A stretch of DNA of 64,000 bases. It comes from Reticulitermes lucifugus. Its lineage: Eukaryota > Arthropoda > Insecta > Blattodea > Rhinotermitidae. Made by a program: the position numbers and the translations under genes. This document shows positions 46,463 through 58,471 of this stretch, in pieces. The DNA is taken from positions 9,344 through 73,343 of the forward strand of contig JAKCWW010000797.1 of NCBI GenBank assembly GCA_026260175.1, in the 5' to 3' direction. Position 1 is the first letter of the stretch. Every line of letters starts with the position of its first letter. The notes under the pieces were generated by a model. The model was not told where the DNA came from and ran no database searches. It saw nothing but the letters and a program-made list of their open reading frames with translations.

Positions 46463-46705
46463 ACGGTATAGCGTAGTAATGAACGTCCGATGATCGTGGT
46501 TCGATTTCCGGTAGACGCAAGAGGTAGTCCCTGTCTCTTTTCCAAAACGTCCAGGCTGGCTGTGGGACTTTCAGAGGCTCCTACTGGAGAAAGCGACCCG
46601 AGGCCTAAAGCTGACCACTCATCTGGCTCTAGTGTTGAGGTTACGAATGAGTGGATATATAGCTCCACTCTTCATATGCATTCATGTTGTAAACATGGAC
46701 AATTT
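46463..46705 (+). repeat. tRNA-derived SINE, family D
   Basis: Head GGTATAGCGTAGTAATGAAC and GTGGTTCGATTTCC (B-box). Body GGAGAAAGCGACCCGAGGCC, AAAGCTGACCACTCATC, TAGTGTTGAGGTTACGAATG and GTGGATATATAGCTCCACTC. One of the better-kept D copies. Confidence 0.8.
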
Positions 46706-46854
46706 TACGTTTTTGTAGTTTACCTTAGTAAAAAAATAAATATAAACAAGGTGGATAACTAGATGAATGAATAAATAAAAATCATATAGTGAAAGAGCGG
46801 ATAATGTAAAGAAAAGTAAGAACGACAAGGGATGGCGAGAGAAATAGTAAAGTT

Positions 46855-47137
46855 AAAGGTAAAGTTCTCACTAGAACGGGCCACGAAGGCCCAGAGGGGG
46901 AATAGACATATAGCTCTACTCTTTCTTTAACCCTGACACTAGATGAGGGTGGGTGGTCAACTCCACGCCCCTGCCGCTTTACCCCCGGGAAAGAGACCCG
47001 GTACCCATTGTATAGGAGGCTGGGTGCGCCCCAGGGCCGGGCTGAACGGCTGCGGAAAATCTCGCCCCCACCGGGATTCGATCCCCGTAGCGTCTAGCTC
47101 GTAGCGAATCGCTATACCTACTACGCTATTCCGGCCC
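46855..47137 (-). repeat. tRNA-derived SINE, family C, full length
   Basis: About 283 bp. The minus strand begins GGGCCGGAATAGCGTAGTAG and GGGGATCGAATCCCGG and ends at TTCTAGTGAGAACTTTACCT. With 49574-49842 it defines the full-length family. Confidence 0.9.
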
Positions 47138-48967
47138 ACGAGAGAAATAGTACTTATCTTTTAGTTTGTGGTTTACTTAACATTCTGACTTAGGCTTAGA
47201 ATATATAGCGTCGAATGATAGGTTGATTAATGAATAATGAGTTGGGAGGGGTGGAGGAGGAAGGCGTAGTGGCATAATCTGCTCTGCAGTCCTGGCACTT
47301 GTCCGAAGGAAGCGAGGAAAACCACAAAAAAAGCGACAGAGTAACTGGTCTTCCTTGCGACAAGGGAAGAAAAACGATAGCGAATGAACGAAGATAAGTA
47401 AGACTGAAGGAAAAAAAGTGAAAGGAAAGAACTAATACAAAACAAAGAAGAAACAAACGAAGCTTTCAATATGTGCCACAGAGGCTTACGTACTCGTATA
47501 ACACTGGATCAATGGAAGCGTTATGTATGGAAAATAAAGCTAGAGATAGAAACTGTAAATTTTTTTAATGGAAATTTCACTGGTGTTGTATAAAGGCAGT
47601 GGGTCACTATATGTGTCCCCACTAATTGCTTTAGACGGTATTAACTTTTGTTCAGGGACAATGCTATGAATTTGATATTACTGAAGTTCGTTCTACTTTT
47701 AACTTTGTTTTCATGCCACCGCGGATAATGCCCATACAAACATGGTGATCTTGTAAGGTATGAAGATTGATTTTTGTGTTAATTTGTGGAATTTACAAAA
47801 ACGGAATTTCTGTCTTACATGGCCACACAGATGTTCCACTAGGAGCTTTAAACTTAGGGACCAAATCGACATGGCTCGCTAGAGATTATAGAAAAGCAGT
47901 GTGTTCTTGCAATTAATATTCTGCACAGTAGAGTTGCATGTCTATAAAATCCAACAGGTTTTTCAGGCCATTTTATTGTCTTTCTCTTGTCTCATTATGA
48001 GAAATTTCTTAAGAAGCTTCTAGACGAGGGGTCTCAGTTCACTTTTTACGGCCCTGATGCTGATCTTCCAATTACAGAATATAGTTTTATTGTCGAAGTT
48101 TTTTTTAAATTTAAAATTATTTTCGTCCCTTGCCGTTTAAATTCATTAATTATAATGTAGACTATTTTGGTTGTGTTATTAAAAGTGTTTATTAGGCTTA
48201 ATGGTGTGTTTAATTTGAATTAAAGTAATTATCGTGGATTTAAGTATTCTGGAACTTAATGAACACAACACACACTCTCTTTCTACGCAACTAGTCTTCT
48301 TGGATTTCTTGTCGTGAAGTCTACAATCCTTTGAAGCGTCCTACTTTATATGCCTTAAATCTTTAGCATCACCGCTGTGAGAACCTCAGATCTTGCATAA
48401 AATATTTATCGTCTTTATTGCTTAAAATGAAGTGAGACCCACCTTATGTTTCAAAGCCGCCTACTCTTTGAGTTGAGACCCTGATCTAGACAGTTGTGAG
48501 TGAGTCCTTAAGAACGCTTTGCGAATGAAGATGGATCATTCTATGGAGAGGCACACAGTGTGTAAAAAACTAGAAGGATGAGGGGCGCACGGACAGTTAA
48601 ATTAGGCCACAAGTACGTGCCATGCGGTTTCCTAGTTTTGTGGGCTTATCTTCCTTCACCACTCCCCCCCTCCCCCCCTTCATTCAATTTCAACACAAGA
48701 GAATGGGTCCAGAAATTTAGGGCTGCCGAAACACGTGGTTAGAAAACTGAGTGACGCTTACTAAGCTGTCGCATCTCTTCTCGAAGTGTGAGGAGAAATG
48801 ACCTTAGAGTTCACCTTATCGATAACCTGTCTGATTTGTTTTTGCGAATGCTTGGTTTGGAACTCCTGACCATTCTTTTTGAACGCTGACACAACTCGCT
48901 GGAACAAGCTACAGCCTGTTCCTTTTACCCCTACCTCGTCAGCATTCATGATTGCCTTCTCAGACCA
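47138..48967. other. no recognised gene
   Basis: 1.8 kb. Two overlapping hydrophobic 80-86-codon minus frames (47196-47469) may be a repeat translation, but I cannot name the family. A C-rich run lies at 48664-48679. Confidence 0.4.
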
Positions 48968-49190
48968 AGCACGCTGGTGTAGCGGTAAAGCTCTAGATAG
49001 TTATTCGGGGGGCGAGGTTTTTGAGTTTCTTAAGGGACACCGGGGCTATCTTTGAATAAACGTTTTCATAATTTTCCTTATTCCCTCCAGGGAAAAGCCA
49101 GGACGGTACCTGGTTTAGACCACAAACGCCTCCAAATACTTTACAATTTATCCTTCACCAATCGTACCATCAAGGCTGTATATCTATTCT
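48968..49190 (+). repeat. tRNA-derived SINE, family F
   Basis: Head CGCTGGTGTAGCGGTAAAGC (A-box). The body includes TTTCATAATTTTCCTTATTCC, here CCAGGGAAAAGCCAGGACGG and TACCTGG. The B-box is degenerate. Best copy of family F in the window. Confidence 0.65.
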
Positions 49191-49483
49191 GAGAAACTAA
49201 CAGCGTTGTGAAATAATTCACAAAAGAATGAGCATCTCATCTCATTCGACGCTATACGCATATAACACCGATAGTTAAAATGGCGTCGTTAAATAACCGT
49301 TAACCCACCAGCTGTCGTAATTATTCATTTATACCAACATATGCACATAACAGAAATTAAATAAATTAAAAGTCATACATAAATTTTTAGCTTCTTACAT
49401 GTTCCGGTGATTAAATTGCCATCGTCATGGAGATCTAAGTACAAAGGAAGACATAATACCAATCGTTTATACTTATATATCCC

Positions 49484-49535
49484 TGAAGATGGGACATAAT
49501 CGCCGAAATATGTAGGAGAGTACAGACTTATGTAT
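49484..49535 (+). repeat. hammerhead-like repeat core
   Basis: Exact CTGAAGA (49493-49499), TGGGACATAATCGCC and GAAATATG. Both core boxes fit CTGANGA and GAAA. Confidence 0.5.
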
Positions 49536-49573
49536 GATTTTTAATTTCTGTTCTGTTCGTATTTTGGTGTAAA

Positions 49574-49842
49574 AAGGTAAAGTTCACCCTAGAACAGGCC
49601 AAGAAGGCCCAGAGGGGGAGTAGAGGTATAGCACTACTCTTTCTCTAACCTCGGCGCTAGATGGGGTGGGTGGTCAACGCCTCGCCCCGGCCGCTTTACC
49701 TCCGGGAATGACCCGGTACCCATTGTACAGGAGGCTGGGTAGGCCTCAGGGCCGGTCTGGACGGGTGCTGAAAAGCTCTGCCCCCACCGGGATTCGATCC
49801 CCGGACCGTCCAGCCTGTAGCGAGTCGCTATACCGACTGATC
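49574..49842 (-). repeat. tRNA-derived SINE, family C, full length
   Basis: Minus-strand B-box GGGATCGAATCCCGG and A-box region CAGTCGGTATAGCGACTCGC. The body matches 46855-47137 block for block. The 105-codon minus frame here is the well-known spurious SINE translation. Confidence 0.9.
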
Positions 49843-51176
49843 TATTGATTATGGAAGCAATGCACGGAATGAATAATGTTAAAGCCGGCTGTCGTGTCCG
49901 ACGTTGCGGTGGTTGTGTGCTACTCTTCCAGGTGAAACCGCGGCGGAGCATTGAAGCATGTTGCTTCGTTGCAGACTTTTGAGATTTTAGATTGCACAGC
50001 AGTGAATATTAATGTACAGTCGCCTGGGATGTAACGCACTGTAATTGGGTAGACAGGTTGCTCTGTATCAGACTACACGGCGTCACATCTCAGCAGACGA
50101 TTATCTTTAAAGTCACCTCTATGAAAACCTCGAATTTTGCATAATTCCAGCTACGTTTAGAAAAAAACTCTTACTAGATTTATTACGCGTGTCAATACTT
50201 CCGCCTATCTGCAAGTGAAAGCTTCCAAAGTACGAGGCTGATTGGGGTAGAGTTAAGATATTTGTAGACCAAAAACTACATTTTATTAATACATTTGGGT
50301 TAGATTTATTTTGATTTGGTTGAATGGTCACTCTACTTCAGGGTCTAAATGAAATTTTACACAAGCCTTTGAATCACACGCCAGGGCAGTTCTGCTCTAT
50401 CCATCATATTGCTTCTGTCGAACTATGTGACCGTCATTCATTTCTACTCAGCTGACTGAACTCTCATAATATCGTATCCTCCAGCTCGGTCTTTCTCGTC
50501 TACAGACTTTATTGACGTTATCTGAGTATGTGCCTTTTTATTGTGAAACATTTGCATTTGTTGCAACTGACAGGTTATTTTCACAAATTGCAATTTCGAA
50601 TATAGAAACTGAGAAAGGACCTCGAACCTATAAGCAGTATTGTGTGTGTTATGGCAGTCAAACTGATGTCAATCCCGTATTGTTTTTGTAAGGTCTCCTA
50701 TTTTTCTTTTTCACGTTCTTCGCCCATTCTTCTTTATTCTTTTATTCATCTGAATTCTTATTATTTTCGTACTTTCTTCTCCTAATGCCCCTTTGTTTTG
50801 CCGTCTCCCGTTCCTACATAAATATCTTAAATTCTCCTTTCTCCTCATCCCAAACAGCCAAATTTTTCTCCTTCTCGTTTAATTTATACTTTGCTGTTCT
50901 TACCATTTCTGACATTTTCTCACGCCTGTGTCCTGCATCCCTGACGGTGACCAGCATCTCAATAATCCCCCTTCCTCTATGTTCTTCACGTGTAGAGAGA
51001 CCAGACTAGCGACTAATAACCCTCAGCACTCTACTCTGCATTCAGTAATGTTGCCTGGCTGCATCACATAGGCCTAGTTTAACGAAAAGAATTCCTTATA
51101 TAGCCTACGAAATACGATTATGCATTTTATTTAGTTTTCGTAATAAAAGCGACTTGGAACTTAATCTGCTTTAGCC
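49843..51176. other. no recognised feature
   Basis: No gene or repeat recognised; a T/C-rich stretch runs from 50690 to 50900. Confidence 0.45.
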
Positions 51177-51779
51177 ATGCTGTAACCAGTCTACATGGGT
51201 CATGCCATGACCAGGCTACGTGACCCCATATCGTGGCCAAACTACATGGGTCATGCCTTGACCAATGTACGTGACGCATACCGTGACCAAATCATATGGA
51301 CTATGCCGTGACTAATCTACGTGACGCATACCATGGCCAGACTACATGGATTATGCCGTGACCAATCTACGTGACCCCATACTGTGGCCAAACTACATGA
51401 ACCATGCCGTGATCAACCTACGTGACCCATAGCGTGGCCAAACCACATGGACCATACCGTGATCAACCTACGTGACCCATAGCGTGGCCAAACCACACGG
51501 ACCATACCGTGATCAATCTACGTGACCCATACCGTGGCCAAACTACATGGACCATGTCGTGACCAATCTACGTGACGCATACCATGACCAATCTACGTAA
51601 TCATGCCATGAACAATCTACTTGAGCCGTATCGTAGCTAAGGTGCATGCGCCATGCCGTGACCCATTTACGTAACCTATTCCGTGGCCAATCTGCGTGAA
51701 CCGTACCGTGAAAATCTACACGGCCCATTCTGTGTTCAATCGACAGGAGCCGTACCGTGAGAATCTGCAAGATCCGTAT
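51177..51779. repeat. satellite-like array: 25-bp monomers in 50-bp dimers
   Basis: About 24 monomers. The dimer is ATGCCGTGACCAATCTACGT GACCC followed by ATACCGTGGCCAAACTACAT GGACC. The two halves are about 75 per cent alike and alternate regularly across the left and middle of the array. Alternation decays after about 51590 and units are most diverged at the right end. Three dimers around 51410-51540 are nearly identical. The 95-codon minus frame across it is an artefact of the 25/50 period. Confidence 0.95.
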
Positions 51780-53120
51780 GTTCACCAATATATGTTTGAC
51801 GCTTTCACAGTGGGAGATCAAAAAATGCACCCAGCAGCTTCACCAAGTCAGTCTGCCTCCCTGCATGCAACAACTCTAGAAATGCGTCACGGATTTTAAG
51901 AGAGTATGGAAATGAGTAGTGTAAACATACTGAAAACATTCCAACACACGTTCAGATACAACAACAGTGACTGTTGAGATATTCGAGGTGGTTCTCCTTA
52001 CACTGAAGGTACCATGATCCTACAAAACGCTGCGAACTGTTCATCCAGCGGTACAGCGATATACTCCAGAAGACTTGCGTCTGTAACAATAACTAACAAT
52101 TTACACGAAAACTTAAATTATTGTCTTGGCCCATACGGAGCGTAAGTCCTAAGATTTAAGACCGAGAGGGCAGCTGGGAATAAACTTCGTGCCGGAAAAC
52201 CAAACGCATCTTTCATGACAAGTGCACTGTAGAGTTGCGAGCATTTAAAGGAAGCAAGTCGCGCCAGAATTGTTGCGCTGTTTACACAATTCCTAACCTG
52301 TTGTTGATTTGTCTAGGCCACATAGAAAATAACAGTGCATATCAAATTGATGTTTCTCGTTACGCCAATTTGCGCCTCCATAGTGAGTAATTTTGGATAT
52401 TCTGGTGGGTTGTATAATAATTTTTGACACTTTGTTAGAATTTTAAATTCCCTTCGAGTAAACTTTTCCAGTTTTCTTCTTTTGACTGTTCTTCAGTGCT
52501 TGCTTTGCTATTTGGCATATAACATTTTCTTTGATGTTGTGTCTATAGACACAAAATAGTCGTATAATGTTACAAAGGCAGTCGAACTGCAGGTATCATA
52601 TTGCACAGCATCAGATTTGTTTTAATATTTACGACATCTACAAGTGTTTCAAATAACACTTTTGGATCTTGATGATATGGATATATTATGCTGTTTGATA
52701 CGTATTTTATTATGAATAGCTGGTAAAGTAAGGCTTATAATTCGCGGGTAAACATCACGTTTAATTTCGTCCCCCAAATATTATTGTGAATTTCTAATAA
52801 ATTTCATGGAATGTCGTCCATGATTTTCAGAGATGAAACATATAGACAAGCGAAAATAAACAAAATCCCCGATAAGCACTCAATTATTTGATTTTTTTTA
52901 AAGAGCACATGAAGTGCTATGTTACTTAGAGGTTCTGTAATCTTGAATTGATAATCCCTATGACGCAAGACTGTAGTTTTCCACTTACTTAATTTACCCC
53001 AGACTACTCTTGGTGCCATTACCATCAAAGAAATTAGATTATTTTAAGTTTGGTATTGGAGCATTTCGTGTTTGGAGAGGGATCTTAACGGACAGTACTA
53101 GTAGAATAGAGTGAAAGTTG
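51780..53120. other. no recognised feature
   Basis: No gene or repeat recognised. Confidence 0.45.
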
Positions 53121-53151
53121 CGTACACACACACACACACGCGCGCGCGCGC
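53121..53151. repeat. alternating pyrimidine-purine tract, CA then CG
   Basis: CGTA followed by (CA) units and then six or more CG units with unbroken pyrimidine-purine alternation over 31 bases, the classic Z-DNA-prone pattern. Confidence 0.95.
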
Positions 53152-53434
53152 TTGGCCTAAGCTTAGCTTAGTCCTTGAAGGACTGTTTGTATCGTCGCCC
53201 AAACATCGATCTCATCTCCCTACACATCCTGACATGTCTTGTTAGAGTCAGGATTTGTACGCAGCTGCTGTTTGCAGACAAACAAGTATTAAAATTTCTC
53301 GTCGTCTTTGTTACATTTGACGTTCCGATGGGTTAGACGTCTTACCTTTTAAGGCCTCACGTAGATCTGCTAAATATCTTTACTTGTCAACATATTTTTT
53401 CTATGACTTTAATTCTAGTTATTACAAGAGGGGG
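53152..53434. other. no recognised feature
   Basis: No gene or repeat recognised. Confidence 0.45.
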
Positions 53435-53745
53435 AGCCGAAATAGCTCAGTCGATACAGTAACTAAGCTACAGGCCGGAAAATGAGGACTCGAGGCTCGT
53501 TCCTGGCAGGGGAAGCAGATTTTTGTCATCTATAAATCGTCCTTAGCGGCTCTGGGGCCAAGCCATCCGCCTGTTCAATCGTAACTGGAGGCTCTTTCCG
53601 AGAGAAAAAGCGGCCTGGGCGTGAATGTGACCACTTACGTCCACACAATGCTGAGACTAAGAAAGCTTGAAGCTATATCTCCACTCCCTCATATACCTTC
53701 GTGCGTGTTAATTAAGCACTGGGACATTAAATTTATCTCAATACA
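53435..53745 (+). repeat. tRNA-derived SINE, family D, full length
   Basis: Head CGAAATAGCTCAGTCGATAC (A-box) and GACTCGAGGCTCGTTCC (B-box region). Body CTCTGGGGCCAAGCCATCCG, AGAAAAAGCGGCCTGGGCG, GTGACCACTTACG. It ends with ATCTCCACTCCCTCATATAC and GCACTGGGACATTAAATTTA. Confidence 0.85.
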
Positions 53746-54395
53746 CTTCACATTTTTTGCGGCTATAATGAACTACCAATGACCGTACAAATACATATTA
53801 TAAGCCTCCTTTGTATAGGGGCAGGGGAAATAAACTCTGAACTAATTTCTAGCACGCTTCTCACGAATTTCGTCTTATAAACTCTTTAATACTTGTTTCT
53901 TACTGTCGCTAAGTTTCTTTTCCTAGTAGGCTGTAAGACATCGCTAAACAAATCCTATTTAAACTTTAAAAGCAGACTTTTTTCTGACTGATTTATTCAT
54001 TAAAAGAAGCTGGTAGTCTTGCTTCAGTCTTCAAAATGTAAGTATTTTTTTTTGCATGCCGTTACGCTTTTATGATAATTGTTTCTGCCTATACATATAA
54101 GGCTTTCTCTCAAACAAGTTTGTAAAGCGCATCCCGTGGAGGCAGTCACGAAAGAAATGTAGTCATTATTGCATACTTTAACCGTAATTTTTTGACACCT
54201 TATGTAGTTCATAATTATGTTTTAGCAGTAATATTTATTTATTTTCTTATGTGGGATAAAGTGTAAAAAGAGTCATATGGTAATCCACAGATATGAAACC
54301 GGTACTAATACGTAAAGGGATTAACATAAAAACTGCTTAGTAAGTGATATAATGAAGTTACAGCCTTTAATTTCTCAGACCACTACCAACAATGA
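53746..54395. other. no recognised feature
   Basis: AT-rich; no gene or repeat recognised. Confidence 0.45.
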
Positions 54396-54700
54396 AGTCC
54401 GGTTAGCCTAACCGACACAGTGACTAGGCTACGGGCTGGAGGACTGACAGTCGTGGTTACATTTGCGGCAGGGATAAGAAACGTGTCTCTTCCAAAAACG
54501 TCCTATCAGCTCTGGTATCCACCCACCCTCGTATTCAGTGCGCACCGGAGGCTGTTTCTCAGGAGTAAAGAAGTGGCACCCAGTCATAAAGCTGACCACA
54601 CACCGTATCAAGTTTCGGGGTTACAAATGCGTCGAGCTATGCGTCCACTCCCGTATGCCTTAATGAGGTACGCACGTACAACCACTTTGCCTTTTACCTT
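54396..54700 (+). repeat. tRNA-derived SINE, family D
   Basis: Head GTTAGCCTAACCGACACAGT and GACTAGGCTACGGGCTGGAG. Body GGAGGCTGTTTCTCAGGAGT, AAAGCTGACCACACACCGTA and TCCACTCCCGTATGCC. The 114-codon plus frame is a translation of it. Confidence 0.75.
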
Positions 54701-57099
54701 TACCACCAACAGTAGCAGCAGCAACATTCGGAGTCGATGCTATAATCTGTCCCGCCAAAATTAAAATCTCCTTCTGTTACTTATTCCCAGCCTTCCTTAG
54801 CCCTCATGGCTCATAAATGAAACCTGAGCCTCTGTTTAGGCTACAGTTTTCTTTGACTGTTTTTAACATGCTTCGGTCACGTGTGTAGAGAGGAAGTTAA
54901 TAATGCTGTACGAGTTTGTTCGGTTATCAGCTTATATTTGTGCTAAAAGAACATAGTAAAGAAAATGGTAGAACGCAATATCCAACCACCGTTTAAATAT
55001 TCCCCAGTTTTTATTCCTTTTTCGCCATAGGTAGGGTAGCCCCTGTTCCAAACGTATATCCTCTAGGTGACAGGAACTGTGTGGTGTCTGCAGGTGCTGT
55101 TGTCCATTAGACCCTCCATCTTGTCTAAAGCAGCAGACGTTAAATTGCCAAAGCGAAGGATTCTCATGCCCAAATGACTTACTGACCAACTCGGCTACTC
55201 CGCCTTATCTCACTTAGACGTAAATGGGACTAAAGCTGGGAAATAAGGTCGATGTTGCAGGCACTTAAGTTCTTGATTTGATGCGTATCTGATTATCGAG
55301 GATCGCGAACAGCCACAACAGGAGGTAACAATGAAACTCCCGTTACATCTATATACCGTGATCTATCAGAGAATCTATATTTTGTAACACCCAGTGACAT
55401 CCATCTGGAGACGTAACTGTAATGCAAGCAATACTGTTTACAATGAAGTGTAGGTCAATAACTGTGGCTGATACAGTTGCAACTAAGCATCTGTGCTGCA
55501 AACACGCAAATAAACAAGTCATTTGTTAGAAGTAATGAGGTAAACCAAAGCCTTTGTAACGTGCAGAAGAACAGAGGCTATGCTGAGTAAATCGCATGCA
55601 AATTTAGGCTATGACGTCCTTAAACAACGACGGCTGTTACACAAAGCATACAATCAGGACAGATGTTGAATCGCCTTCATGTTGTCAGTCGGGTTGCAAT
55701 GTAACAATGTACAAAGGGGCAGACGTTTGCTGTAACCCACAACTGAATCTCTCCTCTTCAGCCGCAATCTGTTGTATAAACATTACCTGGCTCTGAACAT
55801 CCAGTGGAACTGTGCTAATTGGTCTCTTCGTCTCTAGCCCACAAGCTGGTAAACTGGCTGTCTGCGGCCTCAGTTCCAGATGGAGACAATTCCTCTCATC
55901 ACCACTGCTATGTGCAGACCGACTCTGGGACCCAACCATCCTCATTTCCAACAGGCACCAAATATTATAAACTTTGGATAGTGCGGCCAAAGCGTGTTGC
56001 TTAGTACTTACATCCAGCTAGTGAGTGTGTGAAGAAGCCGCAGAATTGTTTATTATTAATATTACTTACTGCAATTGGGTTTTCACCTGGTGGCAGTAGT
56101 CTTACACTAGTACAGACAAAACAATGAACATAACACAATAAAATAAAAATAAGAACTACAAAACAATAAAAATAAGTACACATAAAATAACAAAACACAG
56201 TAAATACAAGCACAATACGCATTACAAAGCACACACACACATATTACAAAACTCATGAACTTAAGACAACCATAGTACAATACACACACGAAATGAAATA
56301 GTCATAATACGTTCCAGCACCCACATTATGGACCCACTACTGAACATGATACTTTTGCCCCCTAGAACTTCACCGTGGCCCTCTTCACTTCCCTACATTT
56401 CAAAACAGAACTCTTCCCATAAAACACGCCAGCACATTTCTCATCACTTCATTTCATTTCGTTTCGCGTCCCTTCCACTTAACTTTTGTATCCTTTGTAG
56501 TACTGCGCCTTCGTAGCGCACTGATTTCGCACAGTGGCACCGTTTGTTTTGTTCCTTCAGCAAGGCGGATCTTAGAGTATAGTCACGATCTGGAGAGTAG
56601 CGTCCGATGTAGCGAATAAATAACTGCGGACAGTCGACAAGGGGTGGTCCTTTGGTTCGGCCTTAACAATTCCCAACATATCACACAACACGCCACATTC
56701 AAAACTTCATAACTGTACTTCAGTTATTTATAGTGACACACTCGGTTTAGTAAAGTAGCTAGAAACTATTTCTTTATACCACGTTTAATTGTTATGCTAC
56801 GCAGCCTCGATTTTGAGAGTCTGATTGTTATAATGAGGCATGCGGTCTCAGTCGTGGAGCGAAGAGCGGAGGCTTGATTTTGAGCATTGTGCCTCTGACA
56901 CTATACGCCAAAAACTTTAAACATTTTACAATATTAGATTAACACGAAACTTTGGGCATTGGACGGATTTTTTGGCACAATTCAACCACCTTCAAAATCC
57001 TTACCCACTTATTATTTATGAAAATCTTCCGAGCTAATTTCACAATACATAACGCATACAATTGAAACATAACTGTTTTAGGCACCTTTGAAAAGTTGT
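54701..57099. other. no recognised gene
   Basis: 2.4 kb. The minus strand near 55205-55020 begins GGAGTAGCCGAGTTGGTCAG, which could be another tRNA-like SINE head, but no B-box or second copy was found. A CA/A-rich stretch at 56100-56250 may be a retroelement end. Confidence 0.35.
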
Positions 57100-57300
57100 G
57101 AGAATCCACAATTAGCTACGTAATGTCTTTCCGATATTACAGCCGTTCGCCCGCTTGGAAAAACTCGTCTTCGGCTGGAAGAATATCCTTGAAATTTTAT
57201 ATTTTGTTCTGAGGGCATTAAAATCTATCGAGAAAATTTATTTTTTTCAAAATCGGACCACAATAGCAGGCACTTAATATGAAGTACACTTGTAACTACT
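57100..57300 (+). repeat. unclassified repeat U1, weak third copy
   Basis: Keeps GCTTGGAAAAACTCG, TTTTATATTTTG and ATCTATCGAGAAAATT in the U1 order, then AGCAGGCACTTAATATGAAG. More eroded than the copies at 8455 and 27332. Confidence 0.45.
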
Positions 57301-58034
57301 TTGATTACCAATGTAACTATGATTGCCTAAGATAATAAGTGATAGTAATAAATAGCAGTCAATAGTAATCCATAAAAATCTTCCCTACTTCTTCTTGCAA
57401 TTTACTGGTGCATAATCAAGCAAAATAAAAGCATGCAATTATTATATTTACTGTCTAGGAATCTGCAATTTGGTGTGTAGGTAAATTATAAATATGCCTA
57501 CACATGTGTAAAAAATACTGTTTTCAAGGAAGACATTAACATTTTTAAGGGGTTAAAATTAGAGGTTATTTATAACCGATCTGAGAAGTGTTCAGGAAGC
57601 TAAGATGCTAACGCGCCGCAATGTTACGCTTTACGAACTTCTTCTATCGTGTTTCTGTATTGTTACAACTAAAAGAAGTCAATCCAGAGTAGATGGGGGG
57701 TGGGGGGGTTATTGGGCTTTTAGACTGTGGTATTTTTATGGGTACATTACAGCGTTATGTTTGTCTGTTTAAGAACAGGGTTACTGTAGATGGAACAGAA
57801 CAGTTGAAAAATACCCCGAGGGCCGGATGTTGGTATGCATCAATTTTTTTTTTATTTGCATACCAGCCTGCAAGTCACATTATAATAAAAATACGATATG
57901 TTCTGCTCCACGGAGGATTAATTCTTATAACCATAGCAAGCATAGAGCGGAAGGCAGAGTACGTAGGCACGCGTGCTTTTGAATTTCTGAGCCTGTGGGA
58001 ATACGGGTAACATGTATTTGAACATACCCTGAGA
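57301..58034. other. no recognised gene
   Basis: A 105-codon plus frame (57693-58010) has a G run and no recognisable domain; it ends where LINE family 3 begins. Confidence 0.4.
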
Positions 58035-58435
58035 TTTTCTTTATTATTTTTTGTTATCGCCTTTATGCTGGGTATTTACAATTACATACCTGAAACAAAA
58101 CTTGTTTCTAGGGTACATAATGTTACAGCCATTCTGTAGTTACAATATATGACACATGTAACGTTATTTCCCATGTAAACGTTTTGTACTTTTACATCAG
58201 TACTTTCCGAAGTATTTGCGCAGTGCCCACTATGGTTGCTTTCTGTAGTTCCTTGATTTTGTGCTTTCCCATTGTGTTATTCAGATACTTTCTGAATGAT
58301 TTTTAGATGGCCCCAGTTGCCCCTATTTTTACTGGTATCACTTCTGTTTTTATATTCCACATAAGCTGCATTTCTATTGTAAGATATTTATATTTTAGGA
58401 TCTTCTCGGCGTCTTTCTTGATCACATATTAATTT
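58035..58435 (-). pseudogene. LINE family 3 relic, C-terminus and 3' UTR
   Basis: The minus-strand frame reads IKKDAEKILKYKYLTIEMQL, MWNIKTEVIPVKIGATGAI, a stop, then KSFRKYLNNTMGKHKIKELQ and KATIVGTAQILRKVLM with a TAA. This is nearly the full known end of an abundant LINE (order EAEKVLKYKNLTIEIQRMWN, VKTKVIPVVIGATGTI, ILGTAHILRKVLM). Only one in-frame stop interrupts about 75 codons, so this is the best preserved LINE coding end here. The UTR continues left to about 58035. Confidence 0.88.
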
Positions 58436-58471
58436 TAACAATATTATTATTATTATTATTATTATTATTAC
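58436..58471. repeat. (ATT)n microsatellite between two LINE ends
   Basis: About nine ATT units separating LINE 3 (minus) from LINE 2 (plus). Confidence 0.97.

Noticed and set aside
49634-49951. 105-codon ORF as a gene
   Set aside because: Translation of SINE family C, a common spurious prediction in insect genomes.
51543-51830. 95-codon Trp-rich ORF as a repeat protein
   Set aside because: Produced by the 25/50-bp satellite; the 50-bp period is not a multiple of three and the frame does not hold across the array.
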